The notes: a model not told the origin generated them from the letters alone. DNA of 64,000 bases from Mesorhizobium xinjiangense (GCF_009749525.1 NZ_WOAC01000014.1:1-64000), one strand, 5' to 3'. Counted from the stretch's first letter, positions 43,256 through 53,625 are shown. Numbers and translations: made by a program.

Positions 43256-44224
43256 TCAGTGGCTGGAATGGTCCATCGCTCCGCCGGCCCTGGTGACAGG
43301 CAAGGTCAGCTCGACCTTGCCGGCCTTTTCGAAGTCGAGCGTGACGGGAACCCTGCCGCCATCCCGGAACGGCTCGGCGACCTGCATGAACATCAGGTGC
43401 ATGCCGCCGGGCTTGAGCTCCACCGTGCCGCCGGCCGGGATTTCCAGCCCGCCGTCGACGGGCCGCATGGTCATGACGTCGTCGACGACCTCCATCTTGT
43501 GCACCTCGACCGCGCCGGCCGCCGGAGAGGTCACAGCGGTCAAGCGGTCCGGCTCATCGCCCGTATTGGTGATGGTCAGATAGCCGCCGCCGGCCGGCTG
43601 GCCCGGCAGCATCGCCTTGGCCCATGCGGCCGATATCTCCAGGTCGCCCGCGACGACGGGCATGTCGTCCGCAGCAGCGCCATGCGCGTGGCCGTGGCCA
43701 TCCGCCGTCCTCTCGGCGATCGTCACCATCGGAGCCGGATGGTCGAGCGAATGCGGGTCCTGGCCGTCGGCCGGATGCCCGGTCCAGGCGACTTCGGCGC
43801 CGGCGCAACGCTGCAGCGTGTCGAAATAGAGCTTTTGGCCCTTTTCGACCCCTGCCAGCGTGCCGCGCACGACGAACTCGTCGTAATGCTGGTCGGGCAA
43901 CGCGCCGCCGGACCAGATGACCGCCTTGACCCCGGAGGAAACCCGTTCGCCATGCAGGTCGTAGCTGCGGGCATAGTCGCCCTTTTCGATGTCGATCGTC
44001 CAGCCGGACTTGGGCATCGGCTTCACCCCGACAAAGCCCTCCGGAATATCGATGCGAACCGTGTGAGTGGCCTGGCCATCGCAGCCATGGGGAATGCGCA
44101 TCACGGCCTTGTAGCTGCCCGCCGGAGCCGTCGGCGTCTCGAGGCTGGCATGGGCGAAGGCGGTTGCAATGGAGAATGCCGTCAGCGCGCTCGCCGCGGC
44201 AAGTTCAAGAAGATGTCGGCGCAT
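43256..44224 (-). CDS. periplasmic DUF1775 (YcnI)-PCuAC copper-binding fusion
   Basis: A 322-residue exported protein. The signal peptide (about 1-24) is followed by a YcnI/DUF1775 domain starting with a His at the mature N-terminus (AHASLETPTAPAGSYKAVMRIPHGCDG...), to about 165. A short His/Gly linker (DGHGHAHG) leads to a PCu(A)C domain (about 190-312) with the copper ligands of HKMEVVDDVMTMR and GMHLMFM. The parts are often separate genes. The fusion would bind copper in the periplasm, probably for delivery to cytochrome oxidase. AAAGGA precedes the ATG. Confidence 0.88.
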   Translation of the reverse strand: MRRHLLELAAASALTAFSIATAFAHASLETPTAPAGSYKAVMRIPHGCDGQATHTVRIDIPEGFVGVKPMPKSGWTIDIEKGDYARSYDLHGERVSSGVKAVIWSGGALPDQHYDEFVVRGTLAGVEKGQKLYFDTLQRCAGAEVAWTGHPADGQDPHSLDHPAPMVTIAERTADGHGHAHGAAADDMPVVAGDLEISAAWAKAMLPGQPAGGGYLTITNTGDEPDRLTAVTSPAAGAVEVHKMEVVDDVMTMRPVDGGLEIPAGGTVELKPGGMHLMFMQVAEPFRDGGRVPVTLDFEKAGKVELTLPVTRAGGAMDHSSH

Positions 44225-44287
44225 GTGATTGATCCTTTCAGCGTCCGATTTCAGTCGTCGCCGCCCATTGGGCGGCAGCTTGCCGAA

Positions 44288-44704
44288 TCAGAGCTGGACG
44301 GGCGGTGCGCGGATCGCCGGAGGCGGTGCGCCCAAGGGCGCGTGGAGGACGGGTGCGCTGCGCCGGCGCCACGACAGGAACGCCGGCAGGAGCAGCGGCT
44401 CCCACGCGATCCCCGCCGCCGGTACGGCCGTTCGCAGGGGCACGGATCCGCAATGATGGCCGGCGATGCACAAGGGACAGTCGTCGGCCGCACCGGCGAG
44501 CGGCTCGGCATCACCGGCCGGATCGGCCTTGACGACACCGAATGTGGTGCAGATGACCCAGGCATTGTCCGAACCCGCAGCCCGCGCCTCGGCAAATGGC
44601 TGCAGCAATCCGGCCAGCATGACGATCATGCCGACAAGCGCGAACAGGGCGCGGTCGCGCCTCAGTCTCGCCAGGAAACAGGATCGTTGTGTCGATGGGC
44701 TCAT
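44288..44704 (-). CDS. DUF2946 membrane-associated protein
   Basis: A 138-residue protein with one membrane helix near residues 20-40. A cysteine/histidine site (CPLCIAGHHCG, about 76-86) and a Pro-rich C-terminus identify DUF2946, a family found beside copper-handling genes. It lies 63 bases upstream of the DUF1775-PCuAC gene, so both are probably one leftward copper unit. The function is not known. Confidence 0.8.
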   Translation of the reverse strand: MSPSTQRSCFLARLRRDRALFALVGMIVMLAGLLQPFAEARAAGSDNAWVICTTFGVVKADPAGDAEPLAGAADDCPLCIAGHHCGSVPLRTAVPAAGIAWEPLLLPAFLSWRRRSAPVLHAPLGAPPPAIRAPPVQL

Positions 44705-44761
44705 GCGACGACTTCTACACGCGGCGCGCCAGCCCCGCCAGCCGCCGGCGGTGCGGCAAGA

Positions 44762-45634
44762 TCACTCGTCCACGCCGCCACGGCGTCCGCGTGGCCCGTC
44801 CTTGTAGAAGCGCTCGATCTCGGCCCAGGCTTCGTCCGCGGTGTCGACAATGGTGATCAGTTCCGGATCGGCGGGCGAAATCGTGCCCTGCTCGGCCAGA
44901 AAGTCGATATCGACGGCGCGGTTCCAGAATTCGCGGCCGAACAGGATCACCGGCACATGCTCCATGCGCCCCGTCTGAATAAGCGTCAGCGTCTCGAACA
45001 GTTCGTCCATCGTGCCGAAGCCGCCGGGAAAGATGGCCACCGCCTTGGCGCGCATCATGAAATGCATCTTGCGAATGGCGAAATAGTGGAAATTGAAGCA
45101 CAGTTCCGGCGTCACAAAGCGGTTGGGCGCCTGCTCGTGCGGCAGGACGATGTTGAGGCCGATCGACGGCGCGCCGACATCGGCGGCGCCGCGGTTGCCC
45201 GCCTCCATGACGCCCGGACCGCCGCCGGTGACGACGACGAATTCGCGGTGATAGGACGTGGCGGAATGCTGCGAGCAGATGCGGGCGAATTCGCGCGCCT
45301 CGTCGTAATAGCGGCTGTTGGCTTCGAGATTCTTCTTCTGGACCTCGTTCTTGGCCGCCCATGCCTCGGTATCCGGCTCGGGAATGCGCGACCCGCCGAA
45401 CAGGATGACGGTGGAGCGGATGCCGCGTTCAGCCAGAATCATTTCCGGTTTGAGCAGTTCCAGTTGCAGGCGCACCGGCCGCAGCTCGCGACGCGTCAGG
45501 AAGTCCTCGTCGTCCCAGGCCAGCCGGTAGGCCGGGGCGCGCGTCTGCTCGGTGTCGGGCACGCTGCGCGCGCGCTGCCGATCCTCGTCCGAATGCGGCA
45601 GGGGCGTCCAACTCGTATCTCGCCTTGAGCTCAT
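44762..45634 (-). CDS. TIGR00730/LOG family protein (nucleotide 5'-monophosphate phosphoribohydrolase type)
   Basis: A 290-residue protein of the LOG/lysine decarboxylase-like family. The signatures GGGPGVMEAGNRGA and PGGFGTMDELFETLTL are the substrate and catalytic motifs shared with cytokinin-activating and PpnN-type phosphoribohydrolases. The N-terminal extension of about 70 residues is common in alphaproteobacteria. AGAGGA precedes the ATG. It is divergent from dapD. Confidence 0.9.
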   Translation of the reverse strand: MSSRRDTSWTPLPHSDEDRQRARSVPDTEQTRAPAYRLAWDDEDFLTRRELRPVRLQLELLKPEMILAERGIRSTVILFGGSRIPEPDTEAWAAKNEVQKKNLEANSRYYDEAREFARICSQHSATSYHREFVVVTGGGPGVMEAGNRGAADVGAPSIGLNIVLPHEQAPNRFVTPELCFNFHYFAIRKMHFMMRAKAVAIFPGGFGTMDELFETLTLIQTGRMEHVPVILFGREFWNRAVDIDFLAEQGTISPADPELITIVDTADEAWAEIERFYKDGPRGRRGGVDE

Positions 45635-45780
45635 GTGATCCTCTTTTCACCAGTGCGCGCGTGCTTCCGCGGCACCGCGCGCGATTGACCGTTTGAAGAC
45701 CATGAAATAGGTTCCGCGCGAATTTGACCAGCCCGCGCTAGGGCGCCCCCATCAACAGCAGGTGTAACGGAGCACATCCC

Positions 45781-46635
45781 ATGTCGAATCACGACCTCGC
45801 GGCGCTTGAAAGGACGATCGACAAGGCGTTCGACGAACGTGACGGCATCAGCACGGAAACGCGCGGCGATGTGCGCGACGCGGTGGAAGCGTCGCTGCAA
45901 CTGCTCGACAGTGGCCAAGTGCGCGTTGCCGAACGCGGCGGCGACGGCCAGTGGACGGTGAACCAGTGGCTGAAGAAGGCCGTTCTTCTGTCATTCCGCC
46001 TCAACCCGATGGAGATCGTCAAAGGCGGACCGGGCGAAGCCTCTTGGTGGGACAAGGTGCCCTCCAAATTCGACGGCTGGGACGCCGACGCGTTCGAGAA
46101 GGCGGGCTTCCGCGCCGTGCCCAATTGCGTGGTGCGCCGCTCCGCCTATGTCGCACCGGGCGTGGTCCTGTTGCCGTCCTTCGTCAATCTCGGCGCCCAT
46201 GTCGGCAAGGGAACCATGGTCGACACCTGGGCGACCGTCGGCTCCTGCGCCCAGATCGGCGAGAACGTGCACCTTTCGGGCGGCGTCGGCATCGGCGGCG
46301 TTCTGGAGCCGATGCAGGCCGGACCGACCATCATCGAGGACAATTGCTTCATCGGCGCGCGGTCCGAGGTGGTCGAGGGGTGCATCGTGCGCGAGGGATC
46401 GGTGCTCGGCATGGGCGTCTTCATCGGCAAATCGACCAAGATCGTCGACCGCACGACCGGTCAGGTTTCTTACGGAGAGGTGCCGCCCTATTCGGTCGTC
46501 GTCGCCGGAACGATGCCCGGCAAGGCCCTGCCCGACGGCACGCCGGGTCCCAGCCTCTACTGCGCCGTCATCGTCAAGCGCGTCGATGAAAAGACCCGCT
46601 CCAAGACCTCGATCAACGAACTTCTCAGGGACTGA
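45781..46635 (+). CDS. dapD: tetrahydrodipicolinate N-succinyltransferase
   Basis: A 284-residue left-handed beta-helix enzyme of lysine/diaminopimelate synthesis. It transfers succinyl from succinyl-CoA to tetrahydrodipicolinate. Hallmarks: [81 protein letters not shown] precedes the ATG. dapE lies 450 bases downstream with a DUF805 gene between them. Confidence 0.97.
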   Translation: MSNHDLAALERTIDKAFDERDGISTETRGDVRDAVEASLQLLDSGQVRVAERGGDGQWTVNQWLKKAVLLSFRLNPMEIVKGGPGEASWWDKVPSKFDGWDADAFEKAGFRAVPNCVVRRSAYVAPGVVLLPSFVNLGAHVGKGTMVDTWATVGSCAQIGENVHLSGGVGIGGVLEPMQAGPTIIEDNCFIGARSEVVEGCIVREGSVLGMGVFIGKSTKIVDRTTGQVSYGEVPPYSVVVAGTMPGKALPDGTPGPSLYCAVIVKRVDEKTRSKTSINELLRD

Positions 46636-46636
46636 T

Positions 46637-47005
46637 TTGAACCTGCAACACTACACCTGGCTGTTTTTCAGACTGTCCGGCCGCATCAGCCGGGCGGCCT
46701 ATCTGTTGGGCGGGCTGCTGGCCAATCTCGTCCCCGCCTTCCTGCTCTACCGCTTCACCCTGGCGCCGGAGGCAAGCCAGGAAGGCGGCATGTGGGCCTT
46801 CGCCTTCATCACCATCGGGGTGATCTGCGTCTATTCGATCTTCGCGCTCAGCGTGAAGCGGCTGCACGATTTCGACAAGCCGGGCGCGCTGGCACTCTCA
46901 CTTTTCGTGCCGTTCCTCTCATACATCGCCTTCGTCGCGCTGTGCCTGATTCCCGGCGACAAGGCCCCCAACCGCTATGGCGAGCACACCAACGAGCCTG
47001 CATAG
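46637..47005 (+). CDS. DUF805 family membrane protein
   Basis: A 122-residue membrane protein. The start is TTG at 46637, with AGGGA seven bases upstream, directly after the dapD stop; there is no ATG before the conserved region. WLFFRLSGRISRAAYLLGGLLANLV, SVKRLHDFDKPG and PNRYGEHTN are the DUF805 signature, with three to four helices. The function is unknown. It sits between dapD and dapE in the same transcript. Confidence 0.85.
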   Translation: MNLQHYTWLFFRLSGRISRAAYLLGGLLANLVPAFLLYRFTLAPEASQEGGMWAFAFITIGVICVYSIFALSVKRLHDFDKPGALALSLFVPFLSYIAFVALCLIPGDKAPNRYGEHTNEPA

Positions 47006-47088
47006 CGGGAAAATCCGGCAATCTGGTCCAACATCCGGCGCGATAACCCCACGTGACAGGCAATGCCGGTTCGGATAACCATCCGTCC

Positions 47089-48282
47089 ATGACCTTGCAG
47101 ACCGATCCCGCCGAAAACCTCAAGACACTGATCCGCTGCCCGTCCGTCACGCCCGAGGAAGGCGGCGCGCTTGCGGCGCTTGCCGAGATGCTCGCCCCGC
47201 TCGGCTTTTCGGTCGAGCGCCCGGTTTTCAGCGAAGCCGGCACGGCCGACGTGGAAAATCTCTATGCGCGTCTCGGCCGGGACGGCCGCCACCTGATGTT
47301 CGCCGGGCATACCGACGTTGTTCCGCCGGGCGATGCGGCCGATTGGAGCCACCCGCCCTTTGGCGCCGAGACCGCCGGCGGCTACCTGTTCGGCCGCGGT
47401 GCCGTCGACATGAAGGGCGGTATAGCCTGCTTCGTCGCCGCCGTGGCGCGTCATGTCACGGAAAATGGTCGCCCGGAGGGCTCGATTTCGCTCCTGATCA
47501 CCGGCGACGAGGAAGGCCCGTCGATCAACGGCACGGTGAAGCTGCTCGAATGGGCGGCGAAAAAGGGCGAAAGCTGGGATGCGGCCATCGTCGGCGAACC
47601 GACGAACCCGCAAAAGCTCGGCGACATGATCAAGATCGGCCGGCGCGGCTCACTGTCGGGCACGATCACCGTCAACGGCGTCCAGGGCCATGCCGCCTAT
47701 CCGCATCTCGCCGACAATCCGGTGCGCGGCCTCGTCATGCTCGTCGACGCGCTGCTCACCCCGCCTTTCGACGACGGCACGGAGAATTTTCAGCCGACCA
47801 ATCTCGAAGTCACGACGATGGATGTCGCCAACAGCGCCGTCAACGTCATTCCCGCCAGGGCAACGGCCGCCTTCAATGTGCGTTTCAACGACACATGGAC
47901 CGCCGAGACCCTGCAGGCGGAGATCACGAACAGGCTCGAGCGCGCCGCCGCCGATGACCGCTTGAGGCCTGGTCGCGACCAGCCCGTCAACTACGAGATT
48001 GCCTGGCGCGACCGCCCGAGTCCCGTCTTCCTGACGCGCGACGATCAGCTCACCGGCGTGCTCGGCGCATCGGTCGAGGCCGTCACCGGGCACCGGCCGA
48101 CGCTGTCGACATCCGGTGGCACGTCGGACGCGCGCTTCATCAAGGACTACTGTCCGGTGGTCGAATTCGGCCTCGTCGGCCAGACCATGCACATGGTCGA
48201 CGAGCGCGTCGCGCTCGAGGATCTCGAAACGCTGACTCAGATCTACCAGCGCTTCATCGCCGACTGGTTCGCCCGGAGCTGA
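47089..48282 (+). CDS. dapE: succinyl-diaminopimelate desuccinylase
   Basis: A 397-residue M20 zinc peptidase that removes succinate from N-succinyl-L,L-diaminopimelate. Motifs: HTDVVPPGD (first His and Asp), [19 protein letters not shown] (catalytic and metal Glu) and GTSDARFI. The start at 47089 ([26 protein letters not shown]) matches the family; an in-frame start at 47053 adds 12 residues. Confidence 0.97.
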   Translation: MTLQTDPAENLKTLIRCPSVTPEEGGALAALAEMLAPLGFSVERPVFSEAGTADVENLYARLGRDGRHLMFAGHTDVVPPGDAADWSHPPFGAETAGGYLFGRGAVDMKGGIACFVAAVARHVTENGRPEGSISLLITGDEEGPSINGTVKLLEWAAKKGESWDAAIVGEPTNPQKLGDMIKIGRRGSLSGTITVNGVQGHAAYPHLADNPVRGLVMLVDALLTPPFDDGTENFQPTNLEVTTMDVANSAVNVIPARATAAFNVRFNDTWTAETLQAEITNRLERAAADDRLRPGRDQPVNYEIAWRDRPSPVFLTRDDQLTGVLGASVEAVTGHRPTLSTSGGTSDARFIKDYCPVVEFGLVGQTMHMVDERVALEDLETLTQIYQRFIADWFARS

Positions 48283-48287
48283 ACGCC

Positions 48288-48872
48288 ATGCCGCCCGCCG
48301 AAGACATCCAGCGCTATCTCACCGGTGTCTGGCGCATGATGATGGGACGGAACGAGGGGCTGAGCCTGCTCGATATCTCGGCCGACGGGTTCTGGACATC
48401 CTTCTTCGCCATTGTCCTGGCGCTGCCGGCGCTGCTCCTTCGCTGGATCACGCTCGGCAACGACCTGTCCGGCCCCGACGAAGGCACATTCTCGCTGATG
48501 CTGCGGCTGGGGCTGATCGACCTGTGCGTATGGGTCCTGCCGCTGATCGCCCTGATGCTCATCGGTCCGCGTGCCGGCTTCGGCGACCGCATCGTCCATT
48601 GCGTCGTTTCGATCAACTGGTCGTCGGCGATCCTCGTCTGGATCGCACTGCCGCCGATCATCGTTCTCGCCTTGTGGCCGGACGCGCTCGACATCGCGGT
48701 GCTCCTGTCGCTCGTCGTCTATCTGCTGACGATCTTTCTGACCTGGCGCCTGCTCAACATCGCTCTGGCAAAAGGCGGGGCCTTTGCCGCCGGCGTTCTT
48801 GCCGGCCTGGTGATCGGCGGCCTGTTCATCCAGTTCCTGATGCAGGACATGTTCGGTATCGCTGCGCAATAG
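48288..48872 (+). CDS. conserved membrane protein, unknown function
   Basis: A 194-residue protein with about four to five helices (about 38-57, 78-100, 108-128, 132-158, 165-185) after an N-terminal amphipathic stretch. It has no motif I recognise beyond a Yip1-like look (FWTSFFAIVLALPALLLRW). It starts five bases after the dapE stop, so it is co-transcribed. It is convergent with the MFS gene, leaving only five bases between. Confidence 0.75.
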   Translation: MPPAEDIQRYLTGVWRMMMGRNEGLSLLDISADGFWTSFFAIVLALPALLLRWITLGNDLSGPDEGTFSLMLRLGLIDLCVWVLPLIALMLIGPRAGFGDRIVHCVVSINWSSAILVWIALPPIIVLALWPDALDIAVLLSLVVYLLTIFLTWRLLNIALAKGGAFAAGVLAGLVIGGLFIQFLMQDMFGIAAQ

Positions 48873-48877
48873 GCGGC

Positions 48878-50059
48878 TCAGCGCTTCGATTGTGCGAAGC
48901 GCCCGACAAAGACGGCCAGCAGCATCAACACCACGGCCACGAGAGCCGGAGCGCGAATACCGTATGCTGCATATAGCGGCCCGAACCCGGTCGTTCCGGC
49001 AAACAGCGCCAGATAGGTTACGCCGCTGTTGAGCCCCATGATGGCACCACGGCGTGCCGGATCGAGTGCCGTCAGGCGCATGATGAGTGCATTCAGGCCG
49101 CAATGATTGGCCAGTCCCCACACAAAGACGACCGCGACCAGCAGAAGATAGCTGCCGGCGGCCAGCGCCATGACGGCATAGATCGCCCCCACGGCCAGAA
49201 AGGCCACCGGCATCACGCGCTTTGCGCCGTGACGGTCGATGGCGCCGTCGAGAAAGACCGCGCAACCGAATCCCAGGCCATAGGCGAGCGTGGCCAGCCC
49301 GCTGGCGCTGACCGGACGGCCGAGTGCGGTGTTCAGATGGTCACCGAGATAGCCGTAGACGCCGTAAAACGACGCCATGAAGGCACCGCAGGCGATCAGA
49401 AGCGGTTTGACGCCGGCCACGTTGAGCGCGCCGAAGGGATTTGGCGCCGAATGCGGCGCCGGGTGATCGCGCAGGTCCGACCGGAACAGCGCGGCCAGCG
49501 CCGCAAGAGCGAACGCGGCCACGAAGCCATAGACGGCACGCCAGTCGAGATAATCCGCCAGCACGGCCGAAAGCGAGACGCCGACGACCATGCTCAGCGT
49601 CCAGCCGGTGAGCACCACGCCGATCGTCTCGCTCTCGCGGCCCGCCGGCGCAATGGCCGCGGCCAGCGTATAGATCGCCGGCAGGGCAACACCGGCGGCA
49701 AGCCCGGTGACAAGCTGGGCCGCCGTCAGAGCGGGCACGGAGGGCGACAGGGCGCTTGCCATCAAGCCAACCGCCAGGACGAGCAACGCCGCCTGCAGCA
49801 TGAGCCGGGCGCCGAACCGATCGATATGGCGGGCGAGTGCGAGCGCGCCGGCCGCCGTGCCCAGCCCGAAAGCGCCGGCCGCCGACATGACGGAGGGCAC
49901 GCTGGCGCCGTACGAACGTGCCACTTCCGGGGCAATCGGACCGAGAACCAGCGAGTTGGAGCCGATCGCCGCGATGCAGGCGGTCAGCAGATAAGCCATA
50001 GGCGGGATGGCGGGCCGGACCGGCAGGCGGCCTGAAACTCTTTGACTGATGTTCGACAT
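48878..50059 (-). CDS. major facilitator superfamily transporter
   Basis: A 393-residue protein with 12 helices. The motif between helices 2 and 3 is RHIDRFGARLMLQAAL, and helix 5 carries GWTLSMVVGVSLSAVLAD, consistent with drug:H+ antiporter 12-TM exporters. The divergent Lrp-type regulator 48 bases away is probably its control, a layout common for amino-acid or drug efflux pumps. The substrate is unknown. Confidence 0.9.
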   Translation of the reverse strand: MSNISQRVSGRLPVRPAIPPMAYLLTACIAAIGSNSLVLGPIAPEVARSYGASVPSVMSAAGAFGLGTAAGALALARHIDRFGARLMLQAALLVLAVGLMASALSPSVPALTAAQLVTGLAAGVALPAIYTLAAAIAPAGRESETIGVVLTGWTLSMVVGVSLSAVLADYLDWRAVYGFVAAFALAALAALFRSDLRDHPAPHSAPNPFGALNVAGVKPLLIACGAFMASFYGVYGYLGDHLNTALGRPVSASGLATLAYGLGFGCAVFLDGAIDRHGAKRVMPVAFLAVGAIYAVMALAAGSYLLLVAVVFVWGLANHCGLNALIMRLTALDPARRGAIMGLNSGVTYLALFAGTTGFGPLYAAYGIRAPALVAVVLMLLAVFVGRFAQSKR

Positions 50060-50107
50060 ATTGGCAGAATGACTGAATGAAATTCCGCTTCAACAGGGTT
50101 TTTCCAA

Positions 50108-50680
50108 ATGAATCAAAAAACAGATGGCGTTCGGCGGAAGCGCTCCGACTCCCGCGAACTCGATCCCATGGACCGAAAGCTGTTAGGCGTTCTGGTGGAG
50201 GATGCGACGGCGAGCTATGCCGAACTGGGCGAGCGCGTCGGCCTTTCGCCGCCGGCCGCCCATGAGCGCGTCAAGCGGCTGCGGCGCTCTGGCGCCATCA
50301 AGCGCGTCGCGGCACTGATCGACCCGGAAGCGACCGGCAAGACGCTCCTCGCCTTCGTCCATGTCGATACGACCGGCTGGGGCAAGACGCCGGCGCTGAT
50401 GGCGATCCAGGAGCACCCGGAGGTCGAGGAGATACACTCGGTCGCCGGCGACACCTGCATGCTGTTGAAGGTGCGCACGGAAAACACCCATGCGCTGGAG
50501 CATCTGCTCGCCCGGCTCTACGATACGCCAGGGGTGAAGGCGACGCGCAGCTATGTGGTGTTGTCGACCTATCTGGAGCGGCCGGCCCAGCCGGGCGTGA
50601 CGAAGGATTGGCCGAAGCCGACCTGGGCGCAGGACGGGGCTGTTGAGAGCGGCGGGTTGCCGCGTCAGGTCCCCGGGTAG
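50108..50680 (+). CDS. Lrp/AsnC family transcriptional regulator
   Basis: A 190-residue regulator with an N-terminal winged helix (about 20-70: [47 protein letters not shown]) and an AsnC ligand-binding domain (about 75-150). It is divergent from the MFS gene, with 48 bases between starts. Its 3' end overlaps the 3' end of truA by 16 bases. Confidence 0.92.
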   Translation: MNQKTDGVRRKRSDSRELDPMDRKLLGVLVEDATASYAELGERVGLSPPAAHERVKRLRRSGAIKRVAALIDPEATGKTLLAFVHVDTTGWGKTPALMAIQEHPEVEEIHSVAGDTCMLLKVRTENTHALEHLLARLYDTPGVKATRSYVVLSTYLERPAQPGVTKDWPKPTWAQDGAVESGGLPRQVPG

Positions 50681-51417
50681 TCGACGCGCACCAGGTAGAG
50701 CCCGTCGGGCGGGGCGACCGGACCGCAAGCCTTGCGGTCGCGCGCCTCAAGCGCGGCGCGCACGTCCTCGGGTTCCCATGCGCCTTCGCCGACCCGCTTC
50801 AGGGTGCCGACCATGGAGCGCACCTGATTGTGCAGGAAGGAACGCGCCGAGGCGCGGATCTCGATCAGCTCGCCCTTCGCGGTCACGTCCAGCCGATCGA
50901 GCGTGCGCAGCGGGCTCTTGGCCTGGCACTGCACCGACCGGAAGGTGGTGAAGTCGTGCCGGCCGACAAGCATTTGCGCGGCATCGTGCATGGCCCGCGC
51001 ATCGAGCGGCCTCGCGACCTGCCAGGCGCGCTCGCGCTCCAGCGCCAAGGGCGCCCGGCGGTTGACGATGCGGTAGAGATAATGCCGCGCCGTCGCGCTG
51101 AAGCGGGCATCGAAGTCGGCTGGAACCATGTCCGCCTGCAGGATTGCGACCTGTTCGCCGGCCATCTGCAGATGGGCATTGATCGCGTTGCGCACCGTTT
51201 TGCCTGGCCAATCCTTTTCCAGGTCGAAATGCGCCACCTGGCCGGTTGCATGGACGCCGGCATCGGTGCGCCCGGCGCCGCGCAACGTGATGTCCTCGCC
51301 GCAAAAGCCGAGGATCGCCTGCTCGATCGCCGCCTGCACGGAATGCTGGCCGGCCTGACGCTGCCAGCCCGAATAGGCCGTTCCGTCATATTCGATGTCG
51401 ATGCGGTAGCGCTGCAT
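50665..51417 (-). CDS. truA: tRNA pseudouridine(38-40) synthase
   Basis: A 250-residue TruA that modifies uridines 38-40 of the anticodon arm. The catalytic Asp is in [18 protein letters not shown]. The segment [18 protein letters not shown] begins at the chosen start (51417); ATG codons also occur at 51426 and 51429. The GNAT gene is immediately upstream, and the 3' end overlaps the convergent Lrp gene. Confidence 0.96.
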   Translation of the reverse strand: MQRYRIDIEYDGTAYSGWQRQAGQHSVQAAIEQAILGFCGEDITLRGAGRTDAGVHATGQVAHFDLEKDWPGKTVRNAINAHLQMAGEQVAILQADMVPADFDARFSATARHYLYRIVNRRAPLALERERAWQVARPLDARAMHDAAQMLVGRHDFTTFRSVQCQAKSPLRTLDRLDVTAKGELIEIRASARSFLHNQVRSMVGTLKRVGEGAWEPEDVRAALEARDRKACGPVAPPDGLYLVRVDYPGT

Positions 51418-51425
51418 GAGGCTCA

Positions 51426-51920
51426 TCATTCGCCGAAGGCGCGCGGATAGACAAGCCGGCCCTCGGTCGGCGCGTCGCCCCAGGCCAGCGCCTGCAGCGC
51501 ATCGCCTTGATAGCTGTCAAATCCGGTGGCGCGGGCGCGGTCATAGCCGAAGCGGCCGTAATAGCCAGGGTCCCCGAGGACGATGCTCAAACGCTCGCCC
51601 GATGCCGGCAAAATGCGATGCGCCTCGCCGATGAGCGCGCCGCCCACGCCCCTGCCCTGATGATCCGGGACGACCGCAAGAGGCGCCAGGGCAACCGCGG
51701 CAAAGGGTTCACCGCTTCCTTCGACCGTAAGGCGCGAGAAAAGGATGTGACCGATGACGACATCCCCCGCCAGGGCGACCAGTTCCAGCACCGCGTCACC
51801 ATCCGCAACGATTTGCTCGACCAGTTCCGCCTCGTCGCGCCGGCCGAAGGCAGCCGCCTCGACCTGGAAGATCGCGTCGCGGTCGGCGGCCAGCGCCGGC
51901 CTGATGGCGAAGTCGTTCAC
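51426..51920 (-). CDS. GNAT family N-acetyltransferase
   Basis: A 164-residue acetyltransferase. The start is GTG at 51920, overlapping the fmt stop (GTGA). The acetyl-CoA site is [20 protein letters not shown] (about 81-100). The following [21 protein letters not shown] is typical of the YhbS-type group. The substrate is unknown. It is inserted between fmt and truA in the same leftward operon. Confidence 0.88.
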   Translation of the reverse strand: MNDFAIRPALAADRDAIFQVEAAAFGRRDEAELVEQIVADGDAVLELVALAGDVVIGHILFSRLTVEGSGEPFAAVALAPLAVVPDHQGRGVGGALIGEAHRILPASGERLSIVLGDPGYYGRFGYDRARATGFDSYQGDALQALAWGDAPTEGRLVYPRAFGE

Positions 51921-52852
51921 GCGAGCCGGTCCCCGGCGGCAATTCGCGTTCCGCGCAGAAAATCCGCGACTTCGAGCGGCTTGCCGCCGGCGCGCTGCAA
52001 TTCGACAAGCCGCACCGCGCCGTCGCCGCAGGCAACCGCAAGATGATCGTCGGTCACCCTGCCCGGTTCGCCCTGTAGATCGGACAGGACGGACCTCAGC
52101 ACCTTGATCCGTTCCGGCTTGCCGGCAATCGTCGCCTCGCACCAGGCGCCCGGGAAAGGCGACAGGCCGCGGATATGGTTGTGGACCTCGGCCGCCGGGC
52201 GCGACCAATCGATGCGCGTTTCGCCCTTGTCGATCTTATTCGCATAGGTCACGCCGTCTTCGACCTGCGGAGCAAGGTCGAGTTCGCCCTGTTCCAGCCG
52301 CGCCAATGCCTCGACCATCAACGCCGCGCCGGCCTGCATCATTGCGTCGTGCAATTCGCCCGCCGTCATGTCGGGGCCGATCGCGATCGTGTGAGAAAGC
52401 GCCACCGGGCCGGTGTCGAGCCCTTGCTCCATCTTCATGACCATCATCGCCGTTTCGCGGTCGCCGGCCATGACGGCGCGCTGGATGGGCGCCGCGCCGC
52501 GCCAGCGCGGCAGCGCGGAGGCATGGCCGTTATAGGCGCCGAGCCGCGTGCCTTCCAGGATCGGCTCTGGAAGCAGGAGGCCGTAGGCGACCACAACGGC
52601 GACGTCGGCGCCAAGCGCGCGGAACGCCGCCTGCTCGGCCTCGCCCTTGAGCGATACCGGCGTGCGCACATCCAGTTCCAACGCCTCGGCGGCGGCGTGG
52701 ACCGGCGATTTCTTCACCTCCAGCCCGCGCCGTCCGGCCGCGCGCGGCGGCTGCGTGTAGACGGCCGCAATCTCGTGGCCCGCTTGGGCAATCGCATTGA
52801 GGGTCGGAACGGAAAAATCCGGCGTTCCCATGAAGATGACGCGAAGGGGCAT
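51917..52852 (-). CDS. fmt: methionyl-tRNA formyltransferase
   Basis: A 311-residue enzyme that formylates initiator Met-tRNA. The N-terminal formyl transferase fold has [12 protein letters not shown]; the catalytic site reads [20 protein letters not shown], retaining Asn and His but with Gly where most sequences have a bulky hydrophobic residue between them. GEPDTG-type [11 protein letters not shown] follows, and the C-terminal domain has [18 protein letters not shown]. It is translated with the GNAT gene (GTGA overlap). Confidence 0.96.
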   Translation of the reverse strand: MPLRVIFMGTPDFSVPTLNAIAQAGHEIAAVYTQPPRAAGRRGLEVKKSPVHAAAEALELDVRTPVSLKGEAEQAAFRALGADVAVVVAYGLLLPEPILEGTRLGAYNGHASALPRWRGAAPIQRAVMAGDRETAMMVMKMEQGLDTGPVALSHTIAIGPDMTAGELHDAMMQAGAALMVEALARLEQGELDLAPQVEDGVTYANKIDKGETRIDWSRPAAEVHNHIRGLSPFPGAWCEATIAGKPERIKVLRSVLSDLQGEPGRVTDDHLAVACGDGAVRLVELQRAGGKPLEVADFLRGTRIAAGDRLA

Positions 52853-52901
52853 GGCGTTTCAGGGTCCAGTGTGCAGCGAAACCGGCCCGATCGGCAGGCG
52901 C

Positions 52902-53324
52902 TCAGACATCCGCTTCAAACGGGTTTACAAGCTTCAGGTCAAGCCCTTCGAAATCGCGGATATTGCGCGTGGCAAGGGTTGCGTCATGGCGCAGGCAGAT
53001 GGCGGCAATCATTGTGTCCATGGTTAGGATGGGGCGACCTATCGCGTTCCGGCGCTCGACGACCTGACCGAACAGGACGGCATCTCGGCGGCCGAAATCG
53101 AGAATACGTTCCGAATAGGCTTCGACAATCCTTTCCAGCGGCGCAAGGTAGCGCTGGGAACCGGTGCGACGGACAAATTCTCGCGCGCCCGCATACATTT
53201 CCGCAATGCCGGGCGCCGTCAAATAGAGCGAAGCAGGGCTCTGCCGATCCAGCCACGCCAGCACTTGCGCCGCAGGCTGTTTGGCCATCGGCTCGGAAAC
53301 GATGTTGGTGTCGAGGACGATCAT
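52902..53324 (-). CDS. VapC/FitB-type PIN-domain ribonuclease toxin
   Basis: A 140-residue PIN domain toxin. The acidic active-site residues Asp5 (VLDTN), Glu42 (GIAEMYAG), Asp103 (TMDTMIAA) and Asp124 (NIRDF) are all present. It cleaves RNA when free of its antitoxin. The start overlaps the antitoxin gene's stop (ATGA), the usual coupling of such pairs. It is inserted between fmt and def, which are normally adjacent. Confidence 0.93.
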   Translation of the reverse strand: MIVLDTNIVSEPMAKQPAAQVLAWLDRQSPASLYLTAPGIAEMYAGAREFVRRTGSQRYLAPLERIVEAYSERILDFGRRDAVLFGQVVERRNAIGRPILTMDTMIAAICLRHDATLATRNIRDFEGLDLKLVNPFEADV

Positions 53325-53608
53325 TTGAATTCAGGCAACGGACGGTCCGCTCCGTGCCGGATCCCGTCCATGATCTGCCTGAATTCGTCGAATTCCGCGT
53401 CGCTCTCGGATGCACCTTTTGCCAGGCACAGCAACTTCTGGCCAGGCGGCATCTCGATGAATTCCGCGTTGCGGCGCATCGCGGCATCGACACCGATGCG
53501 CATGATCTCCCGCGCAGTCTCGGTCACCGATTGCCCGTTCTTGCGGGCAAGGTTTTCGATGTCGGCGCGTAATGCATCGGAAATGTTTCGGATCAGCATA
53601 TCGCCCAT
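53321..53608 (-). CDS. FitA/VapB-type ribbon-helix-helix antitoxin
   Basis: A 95-residue antitoxin. The N-terminal ribbon-helix-helix (MLIRNISDALRADIENLARKNGQSVTETAREIM) binds DNA, and the C-terminal tail (FDEFRQIMDGIRHGADRPL) neutralises the PIN toxin. The gene precedes the toxin, and a double TGATATCA operator lies 18 bases upstream, indicating autoregulation by the complex. Confidence 0.9.
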   Translation of the reverse strand: MGDMLIRNISDALRADIENLARKNGQSVTETAREIMRIGVDAAMRRNAEFIEMPPGQKLLCLAKGASESDAEFDEFRQIMDGIRHGADRPLPEFK

Positions 53609-53625
53609 CGCACGTCACCTCATCT

